A stretch of 5,077 nucleotides of DNA from Candidatus Heimdallarchaeota archaeon (lineage in GTDB: Archaea; Asgardarchaeota; Heimdallarchaeia; Heimdallarchaeales; Heimdallarchaeaceae): positions 1-5,077 of the forward strand of contig DAOVRE010000152.1 in the NCBI GenBank assembly GCA_030628305.1, written 5' to 3'. This document shows, in pieces, positions 1 through 4,900 of this stretch; positions within the stretch are counted from its first letter, which is position 1, and every line of letters begins with the position of its first letter. The position numbers and the translations under genes are program-made. The notes under the pieces are model-generated. The model was not told where the DNA came from and did no database searches. It saw only the letters and a program-made list of their open reading frames with translations.

Positions 1-384
1 ACTTCAATTACTGGAGTATTCGTTGCTGGGTGTGCTACAGGACCTAAAGATATCCCCGAGACAGTATCACAAGCAGGAAGAGCGGCAGTAAGAGCTTGTA
101 ATATTATAGCTCAAGATGAGATTGAAGTCGAAGCAACAATTGCTCATGTTGACGAAATATTATGTCGAGGTTGTGGTATCTGTGTGGGAACATGTCCTTA
201 TAGTGCAATCACTTTGATAGACACTAAAAGATTTGGAAATATATACAAAGTAGCTTCTGTAAATGAAGCACTGTGCAAGGGATGTGGCTCATGTGCAGCT
301 GCATGTTTGAATGGCGCCATAAACCAATTTGGTTTTGAAGATAAGCAAATCCTTGCAATGATACAAGCTTTAGGAGAAGAATAG
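1..384 (+). CDS. hdrA: HdrA, heterodisulfide reductase subunit A, C-terminal part (5' end outside window)
   Basis: The reading frame is open from base 1 to a TAG at 382-384 and gives the last 127 residues of a longer protein. Residues 7-19 (FVAGCATGPKDIP) and the following TVSQAGRAA match the conserved stretch that ends the FAD-binding part of HdrA. Two ferredoxin motifs follow: C55-x2-C58-x2-C61-x3-C65-P and C92-x2-C95-x2-C98-x3-C102, the second followed by Leu rather than Pro. In known systems HdrA carries FAD and several [4Fe-4S] clusters, and it splits or merges electron pairs between ferredoxin and a second acceptor in the cytoplasm. The protein stops soon after the second ferredoxin motif, so there is no C-terminal MvhD fusion as seen in some HdrA2 proteins. 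Its electron-input partner, if encoded nearby, must lie upstream. hdrC starts 11 bases downstream. An ATG at 184 lies inside the first cluster motif and is not a start. The family is sure; the substrate partner is not visible. Confidence 0.93.
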   Translation, partial: TSITGVFVAGCATGPKDIPETVSQAGRAAVRACNIIAQDEIEVEATIAHVDEILCRGCGICVGTCPYSAITLIDTKRFGNIYKVASVNEALCKGCGSCAAACLNGAINQFGFEDKQILAMIQALGEE

Positions 385-395
385 AGGCGAAAAAT

Positions 396-809
396 ATGTC
401 TTATGATTATATAGAATTTGGAGAAACTGAAAAAGAGTTCACTTCAAAGATAGAAGAAATATCTGGACAGAACATCTTTAGTTGTTATCAATGCGGAAAA
501 TGTTCTGCTGGTTGCGCTTTTAGTAATCTTATGGAAAAAACAATTAATCATACAATGCAACTTGTACAATTAGGAAAAAAGGAGAAGGTTCTGCAATCAA
601 ATACCCATTGGGTATGTGCAAGTTGTTTAACATGTACTGTTCGATGTCCAAGAGAAATTGATGTTGCAGCCGTTATGGAAGCTATACGTGAGTATACCTT
701 GCGCTATGAACCAGAAACAATTGAGAGGCTAGATTTGCCAGAAGAGTTGTTGAAGAAGATACCCAATATTGCATTGGTTGGGAGCTTCCGTAAAAAATCA
801 GAATTATAA
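396..809 (+). CDS. hdrC: HdrC, heterodisulfide reductase subunit C (2x[4Fe-4S] relay)
   Basis: This 137-residue protein has two ferredoxin-type cluster motifs, C30-x2-C33-x2-C36-x3-C40 and C74-x2-C77-x2-C80-x3-C84-P, about 33 residues apart in a helical protein. That is the HdrC layout. The usual Pro after the fourth Cys is missing in the first motif (C40 is followed by Ala-Phe). HdrC passes electrons between HdrA and the noncubane clusters of HdrB in the soluble HdrABC complex. It lacks the five-helix cytochrome domain of membrane HdrE and has no membrane segment, so a cytoplasmic location is expected. The ATG at 396 has a purine-rich GAGGCGA at 384-390, which overlaps the hdrA stop. The next gene, hdrB, starts 12 bases after its stop. 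The order hdrA-hdrC-hdrB and the tight spacing support one complex. Other two-cluster relay proteins share the motif, but the flanking genes decide the call. Confidence 0.9.
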   Translation: MSYDYIEFGETEKEFTSKIEEISGQNIFSCYQCGKCSAGCAFSNLMEKTINHTMQLVQLGKKEKVLQSNTHWVCASCLTCTVRCPREIDVAAVMEAIREYTLRYEPETIERLDLPEELLKKIPNIALVGSFRKKSEL

Positions 810-812
810 TAA

Positions 813-817
813 GGTGA
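813..817 (+). promoter_or_regulatory. GGTGA ribosome binding site of hdrB
   Basis: GGTGA lies four bases before ATG 822, in the 12-base gap after hdrC. This sequence pairs with the usual 16S rRNA 3' end (GGAGGTGATC complement type). It is the clearest start signal in the window and fixes the hdrB start. Confidence 0.65.
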
Positions 818-821
818 ATAA

Positions 822-1730
822 ATGAAAAATTCCTACTTTCCCGGATGTAATTTAAAAACTGAAGCCAAAGGATTTGAACAATCCGCAATTGCTGTATCTA
901 AAGAATTAGATGCGGAACTAGTAGAAATGCCTGAATGGAATTGTTGTGGAACAGTTCAAACCATGACAACTGATAATTTAATGAGAAGGATTGCTCCAGT
1001 TAGAGTTCTATCTAGAGCATCAAAGCATGTTAAAGAATTAGAGGGTTCTCCTAATCAAGTTACAACCTTATGTTCAATGTGTAATTCTACTTTGAAAATA
1101 GTAAATGCAGAAGTAAAAGAAAATCCAAATGATCTTGAGAAAATTAATTTTCAACTAGAAAACGATGATTTAGTTTACGAGGGAGATATGCAAGTTAAGC
1201 ATTTTCTAGAAATTCTCAGAGACAATATTGGTTATGAAAATATCGCAAAAAAAGTAACTAATCCATTAGAGGGGATGAAAATTGCTTCGTATTATGGCTG
1301 TATGCTTCTACATCCAGAAAAAGCTAAAATAGATGACGAAGAGATGCCCACAGTTATGGAAAGTATTGTTCTATCATTGGGAGCTGAAGTAGTTGATTGG
1401 CCTTACTTCAAACAATGTTGCGGTTCCTATCACATTGTGGATAGAGATGATATTGTAAATTCGCAGGTCGTTAAAATCATTAAAAATGCAAAAAAGACAG
1501 GTGCAAATGCCTTGATTGTAGCATGTCCTTTGTGTGCATATAATCTGGATAATCAACAATTAGAATTAGAAAAACAAGGTGTAGAAAAAGACCCCATACC
1601 CATTTTTTACTTTACACAATTAATGGCTATAGCAATGGGGTTACCACAAGAAGTAAATCATTTTGAAGATAATCACATAAATCCAAAACCCTTACTTAAA
1701 GAGTTAGGACTACTAGGGAAAAAGAAATAG
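822..1730 (+). CDS. hdrB: HdrB, heterodisulfide reductase subunit B (two CCG domains)
   Basis: This 302-residue protein is made of two tandem CCG domains. The first set is C9, C41-C42 and C84-x2-C87. The second is C160, C199-C200 and C235-x2-C238. All five cysteines are present in both, which fits the CX31-39CCX35-36CXXC family pattern apart from a longer gap of 41 between C42 and C84. In methanogen HdrB these ten cysteines hold two noncubane [4Fe-4S] clusters that cleave or form the CoM-S-S-CoB heterodisulfide. The intact ligands suggest a working thiol/disulfide or electron-transfer site, although the physiological thiol here is unknown. The ATG at 822 is preceded by GGTGA at 813-817, a good start signal. 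There is no signal peptide or membrane segment. It sits between hdrC and an FrdB-like gene, so it could serve as the CCG half of a split TfrB as well as the B subunit of Hdr. CCG proteins also occur in lactate and glycolate oxidases, but the double complete motif next to HdrA and HdrC favours HdrB. Confidence 0.92.
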   Translation: MKNSYFPGCNLKTEAKGFEQSAIAVSKELDAELVEMPEWNCCGTVQTMTTDNLMRRIAPVRVLSRASKHVKELEGSPNQVTTLCSMCNSTLKIVNAEVKENPNDLEKINFQLENDDLVYEGDMQVKHFLEILRDNIGYENIAKKVTNPLEGMKIASYYGCMLLHPEKAKIDDEEMPTVMESIVLSLGAEVVDWPYFKQCCGSYHIVDRDDIVNSQVVKIIKNAKKTGANALIVACPLCAYNLDNQQLELEKQGVEKDPIPIFYFTQLMAIAMGLPQEVNHFEDNHINPKPLLKELGLLGKKK

Positions 1731-1740
1731 AGGGTTAAAA

Positions 1741-2466
1741 ATGGCAAAAACAAAATTAAAAACAAAAGTAGAAAATGAAACCCAAATGGTGAAAATATAC
1801 ATTATGGGGAGTATGTATGAAGTTCCTTCATCATTAACCATAATGAAAGCAATAGAGTATGCGGGATTCAAATTAACAAGAGGCAGTGGATGTCGCGCTG
1901 GCTTTTGTGGGGCGTGTGCTACCGTATATCGCAAAGAAGGAGATTTTAGAATATACACCGCTTTAGCTTGCCAAACTCAAGTTGAAGAAGGAATGTATCT
2001 CACACAAATGCCCTTCGTTCCAGCAAATAAAGCAAAATATGATATTGACACTCTTGATCCTATAGTAGGTACAATGCTACAATACTATCCTGAAGTGGCA
2101 CGATGTTTAAGCTGCAATGCATGCTCAAGAGTATGCCCACAAGAAATTCAAGTGATGGATTACGTGCAATACTGCTTGCAAGGTCAATTTGATAAAGCAG
2201 CTGTAGTAAGTTTTGACTGTGTTCAATGTGGTTTATGTGCAATTCGTTGCCCTGTTGAAATCCCACAATATCATTTAGCTACTTTAGCAAGAAGACTTCA
2301 TGGGAAATATAATATGAAGGCTCCAGAGACTCTCGAAAATAGAGTGAAAGAAATTGAAGATGGTGTTTTTGAAGAAGGGTTCAAAGAACTTATGTCTCTT
2401 CCTGAAGATAAATTACGACACAAATATTATCATGAAAGAGATTTTGTTGATCAGAAAAAGGCGTGA
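1741..2466 (+). CDS. Fumarate reductase/succinate dehydrogenase iron-sulfur subunit, TfrB/FrdB-like
   Basis: This 241-residue protein begins with a plant-ferredoxin-like [2Fe-2S] domain (roughly residues 15-95) with ligands C51-x4-C56-x2-C59 and C77. A helical domain follows with two full ferredoxin motifs, C122-x2-C125-x2-C128-x3-C132-P and C160-x2-C163-x2-C166-x3-C170-P. Classical SdhB/FrdB ends in one [4Fe-4S] and one [3Fe-4S] near the quinone site. Here both C-terminal motifs look like [4Fe-4S] sites, closer to HdrC and to the N-terminal half of methanogen TfrB. The CCG half of TfrB is absent, but hdrB is the gene just upstream. The expected role is to carry electrons between the downstream flavoprotein and the Hdr subunits in the cytoplasm. 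The start is ATG 1741, with AGAGGG at 1729-1734 overlapping the hdrB stop. No membrane-anchor gene (sdhC/D, frdC/D) is seen after it. The family is clear; naming it tfrB would be inference. Confidence 0.87.
   Translation: MAKTKLKTKVENETQMVKIYIMGSMYEVPSSLTIMKAIEYAGFKLTRGSGCRAGFCGACATVYRKEGDFRIYTALACQTQVEEGMYLTQMPFVPANKAKYDIDTLDPIVGTMLQYYPEVARCLSCNACSRVCPQEIQVMDYVQYCLQGQFDKAAVVSFDCVQCGLCAIRCPVEIPQYHLATLARRLHGKYNMKAPETLENRVKEIEDGVFEEGFKELMSLPEDKLRHKYYHERDFVDQKKA
2457..2463 (+). promoter_or_regulatory. Ribosome binding site that sets the flavoprotein start
   Basis: AAAGGCG lies at the 3' end of the iron-sulfur subunit gene and is followed by GTGATTATGATG. It resembles the GAGGCGA before hdrC. 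Five bases separate it from ATG 2469. The in-frame GTG at 2463 overlaps this site and so is a poor start. ATG 2472 remains possible. The overlap with the upstream stop suggests coupled translation of the two subunits. Confidence 0.5.
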
Positions 2467-2468
2467 TT

Positions 2469-4133
2469 ATGATGATAAGAGGATATCCTGAAAATATGCG
2501 CAAAAGCATAGAAAATGTTAACAAAACTAGAGCTAAACGTTTGACTGAAATTAAAGCAGATTTAACTGAAGCTGAAAGAAAAGAAGTACTTGATAATTAT
2601 CATCCAGATTACAATCCAAAATTTAAAAGAGATCTGAGATGGGGACCCAACAAGGGCATTAACATACCTAATGAAGTAGCAGATGTAATCGAGGCTTACC
2701 CAGTAGTTAACCCTGATGATATTGATTTATCTCAAATTGATTATGATGTTGGTGTGCTAATAATTGGAGCTGGTGGTGCAGGCAATTCAGCTGCTTTATG
2801 GGCAGTAAAAGAAGGAGTACCAGCAGATAAAATCTTAATTGTTACTAAATTAAGATTGGGTGATTGTAACACTGTTATGGCTCAAGGAGGCATTCAAGCT
2901 GCAGATCGTCCAGTAGATTCTCCTCTCATTCATTACCTTGATGTTTTAGGTGGTGGGCATTTTGATAATAAACCTAAATTGGCAAAAGCTCTAGTGAATG
3001 ATGGACCAAAAATCATTCAATGGCACAAAGAACTAGGGATAATGTACGACCAAAATCCAGATGGAAGTTTTGTTGAAAATGCAGGTGGTGGTACATCTAG
3101 AAATAGAATGCACTGTTCAAAAGATTACACAGGAATGGAAATTTTCCGTACTTTGAAAGATGAAGTCATCAACAAGGAAATCCCAGTCCTAGAATTTTCT
3201 CCAGCTGTTGAACTACTAACAGATGAAACAGGAAGAATTGTTGGAACTATTCTCTATAACATCGAAACTAAGCAGTATTTCGTAGTTAAAGCTAAAGTTA
3301 CAATCTTAACAACAGGTGGTTTTGGTAGATTACATGTTGCTGGTTTTCCAACAACTAACCATTATGGAGCTACAGCTGATGGATTAGTAATAGCTTATCG
3401 CGCAGGAGCTAAACTCCGAAATCTTGAATCTACCCAATTCCACCCTACAGGTGCTGCTTTTCCAGAGCAAATACTCGGGCTGCTCATAACTGAGAAAGTC
3501 AGAAGTCTAGGCGGACAAGTATTAGGACACGATGGAGAACAAATCTGTTATCCACTTGAACCAAGAGATGTTGAAGCTTCTTCATTTATCAAATGCTGTG
3601 CATCCACAGATAATTACATTGAAACACCTTCAGGTATGAGAGGCATTTGGTTGGACAGCCCATTGATAGAAGAACTAAAAGGAAAGGGTACAATTGAGAA
3701 AAATCTAAGTGCCATGTATCGAATGATGCAACGTTTCGATATTGATATCACTAAAGATCCCATTCTTGTTTATCCTACACTCCACTATCAAAATGGAGGA
3801 GTTTTGCATGATGAAAACTGTTATACTTCTCTTAAAGGTCTTTTAGCAGCAGGTGAAATCTCTGGTGGAGTTCATGGAAAGAATCGTTTGATGGGTAATT
3901 CACTATTAGAAGTTAATGTGTTCGGAAGACGAGCGGGAATAACTGCAGCTAAAGAATACAAGAAGAAGGGTAAAAATCCAGGAAAATTATCTTTGGATCA
4001 TGTTAGGAAAACAATAGAATCACTAGATGCCCTAGAAATGAAAGAGAAACGATACTCGCCAATGATTCTTCCTGAATATAGAAGTGAAGCAGTTAGAGAC
4101 AGGTTAGTTAAACTATACGAAGATTCCTGCTAA
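2469..4133 (+). CDS. FAD-dependent fumarate reductase/succinate dehydrogenase flavoprotein subunit, TfrA/FrdA-like
   Basis: From ATG 2469 this is 554 residues. A charged N-terminal extension (1-92) precedes the FAD-binding motif GAGGAG (100-105). The SdhA/FrdA/NadB fold then follows to the C-terminus. Expected dicarboxylate-site residues are visible: H325 in QFHPTG, T341-E342 in LITEKVR, R366 in PRDVEASSF, H439 in HYQNGG and R473 in the GKNRLMGNSLLE signature. Where SdhA/FrdA attach FAD covalently to a His, this protein has C133-N134-T135 before AQGG, so FAD is probably non-covalent, as in NadB. The likely reaction is fumarate reduction or succinate oxidation, with the adjacent iron-sulfur subunit as electron partner. 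No signal peptide is seen, so it should be cytoplasmic. The frame also allows GTG 2463, overlapping the upstream stop, or ATG 2472. AAAGGCG at 2457-2463 is best spaced for 2469. L-aspartate oxidase or another dicarboxylate oxidoreductase is the main alternative, made less likely by the Fe-S subunit and Hdr neighbours. Confidence 0.87.
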   Translation: MMIRGYPENMRKSIENVNKTRAKRLTEIKADLTEAERKEVLDNYHPDYNPKFKRDLRWGPNKGINIPNEVADVIEAYPVVNPDDIDLSQIDYDVGVLIIGAGGAGNSAALWAVKEGVPADKILIVTKLRLGDCNTVMAQGGIQAADRPVDSPLIHYLDVLGGGHFDNKPKLAKALVNDGPKIIQWHKELGIMYDQNPDGSFVENAGGGTSRNRMHCSKDYTGMEIFRTLKDEVINKEIPVLEFSPAVELLTDETGRIVGTILYNIETKQYFVVKAKVTILTTGGFGRLHVAGFPTTNHYGATADGLVIAYRAGAKLRNLESTQFHPTGAAFPEQILGLLITEKVRSLGGQVLGHDGEQICYPLEPRDVEASSFIKCCASTDNYIETPSGMRGIWLDSPLIEELKGKGTIEKNLSAMYRMMQRFDIDITKDPILVYPTLHYQNGGVLHDENCYTSLKGLLAAGEISGGVHGKNRLMGNSLLEVNVFGRRAGITAAKEYKKKGKNPGKLSLDHVRKTIESLDALEMKEKRYSPMILPEYRSEAVRDRLVKLYEDSC

Positions 4134-4141
4134 CTAGCCTC

Positions 4142-4160
4142 TTTTTTTCACAATTTTTTT
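4142..4160 (+). terminator. T-run transcription terminator after the hdr-frd operon
   Basis: Two runs of seven T (4142-4148 and 4154-4160) lie 8 bases after the flavoprotein stop. No strong GC-rich stem precedes them; only a weak GCTA/TAGC match spans the stop codon. T-tracts alone are typical archaeal terminators, so this probably marks the end of the hdrA-C-B-frdB-A transcript. That would leave the next gene under its own promoter or expressed by readthrough. Confidence 0.6.
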
Positions 4161-4165
4161 ATACT
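4157..4165 (+). promoter_or_regulatory. Possible TATA-like box for the phosphatase gene
   Basis: TTTTATACT sits about 25-30 bases before ATG 4191, the distance expected for an archaeal TATA box if the transcript is leaderless. No Shine-Dalgarno-like sequence lies before that ATG, which fits a leaderless start. The box overlaps the terminator T-run and the match is weak, so this is a tentative call. Confidence 0.25.
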
Positions 4166-4190
4166 TTGCTTTATTTACATTAATGATTCA

Positions 4191-4767
4191 ATGAAAAACA
4201 AATTCATCTTCCTTCGACATGCTTTAACTAAAATTGACCTTAAGAAACCAGCTCATAAATGGATTTTAAGGGATGAAGGGATAGAGCAAGTAAGCCAGAT
4301 TTGTGATAACGAAATATTTCTTGATGTAGACGTAATATTATCATCTACAGAAAAAAAAGCTATTCAAACAGCACACCATATAGCTAAAAACGTAGAAAAA
4401 AAAGATTGTTACAAATTCTGCCTTAAATGAACTTAACAGAGGAGAAAGAGTTATTGAAACAGCTGAAGAGTATCGTCAATGTGTAAAGGCGATATTCAAT
4501 GAAACCAATGTTAGTGGGTGGGAAACAGCTGAAAATGCTCTTAAAAGATTTAAGATTGAAATAGTAAAGATAGATCAAGAATACACTGATAAGACAATCC
4601 TGATAGTAAGTCATGGAATTATGTTAACTCTTTATTTTGGATACTTACTTGCACTTGAAAATTGTAATTTGTTTGAGAGATGGGAGCAATTTAAGTTCTG
4701 TACATGGGGAATAGTTGAAGATAACACACGTTATGAAACTTGGTTAAACTTGCCAGAAGGCGGCTAA
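4191..4767 (+). pseudogene. Histidine phosphatase (phosphoglycerate mutase-like), split by a frameshift at an A8 run
   Basis: The first frame (ATG 4191 to TGA 4428-4430) encodes 79 residues starting with the catalytic RHG-type motif, FLRHALT, with R9 and H10. SSTEKKAIQTA (51-61) matches the family's SS...RA..TA, with Lys in place of the usual Arg. The rest of the enzyme lies in the next frame and runs to TAA 4765-4767. It reads NSALNELNRGE, then GWETAENALKRF and the second catalytic-His motif IVSHGIMLTLYFG. Removing one A from the run at 4396-4403 joins both parts into a continuous 191-residue protein, a normal length for this superfamily, with the second His at 141. Members remove or transfer phosphate on sugars, nucleotides or proteins through a phosphohistidine; the substrate cannot be told. 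The downstream half looks well preserved, so this is either a sequencing indel, a very recent mutation or slippage decoding. It follows the redox operon after a terminator and shows no functional link to it. Confidence 0.8.
4396..4403 (+). other. A8 homopolymer at the phosphatase frame change
   Basis: Eight A lie between GTAG and GATT. The upstream coding frame enters this run as GAA AAA AAA. The downstream coding frame, which is blocked by a TAG at 4393-4395 just before it, takes over after it. A one-base loss here restores the full phosphatase. A second A8 run at 4351-4358 in the same gene does not disturb the frame. Confidence 0.75.
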
Positions 4768-4784
4768 CCGTCGTTTAAATGGGT
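4741..4784 (-). mobile_element. Right end of an IS200/IS605-type insertion (approximate)
   Basis: The host-like A+T-rich phosphatase sequence gives way to G+C-rich sequence at about 4750-4770, immediately before the tnpB stop. The element body continues rightwards beyond 5077. The junction cannot be set to the base, because IS200/IS605 elements lack terminal inverted repeats and make no target duplication. It may lie inside the last phosphatase codons. Confidence 0.35.
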
Positions 4785-4900
4785 CCCCTCACGTGTGTTG
4801 AGGGGAAGAGATCGGAAGGAAGGAGAATACCTGGGAGGGAAGAGATATTATGAGAAGCGTTATCATGAGTGTTGACGACTTGACCACATTTAGAGCAAGG
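4752..4900 (-). ncRNA. Candidate omega-RNA/right-end region of the IS200/IS605 element
   Basis: TnpB guide RNAs characteristically overlap the tnpB 3' end and run out through the right end of the element, where the flanking DNA becomes the guide. Here that places the RNA on the minus strand, from within the tnpB 3' coding part, through the 8-bp hairpin, to about 4752 or beyond. Two small stem-forming patches, GCC-AGAA-GGC at 4752-4761 and CGG-CTAA-CCG at 4761-4770, lie between tnpB and the phosphatase. Placement rests on family knowledge and one good hairpin; both boundaries are approximate. Confidence 0.3.

Noticed and set aside
184..384. Separate small ferredoxin gene starting at ATG 184
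   Set aside because: The frame is open to base 1 and the ATG... context lies inside the first cluster motif; the upstream residues match HdrA, so this is the HdrA C-terminus.
682..888. Minus-strand open frame opposite hdrC/hdrB
   Set aside because: It overlaps two well-supported genes, has no recognisable motif or ribosome site, and reads as a hydrophobic shadow translation.
1374..1958. Minus-strand open frames opposite hdrB and the iron-sulfur subunit
   Set aside because: They are antisense to conserved Cys-motif coding regions and show no family features.
2060..2266. Minus-strand open frame opposite the iron-sulfur subunit cluster motifs
   Set aside because: It lies opposite the conserved double [4Fe-4S] region and looks like a chance translation.
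2463..2465. GTG at 2463 as start of the flavoprotein
   Set aside because: The best ribosome-site sequence overlaps it, while ATG 2469 has a proper spacing.
4423..4614. Minus-strand open frame opposite the second half of the phosphatase
   Set aside because: The plus-strand frame here carries family motifs, including the second catalytic His; the opposite frame is low-complexity hydrophobic.
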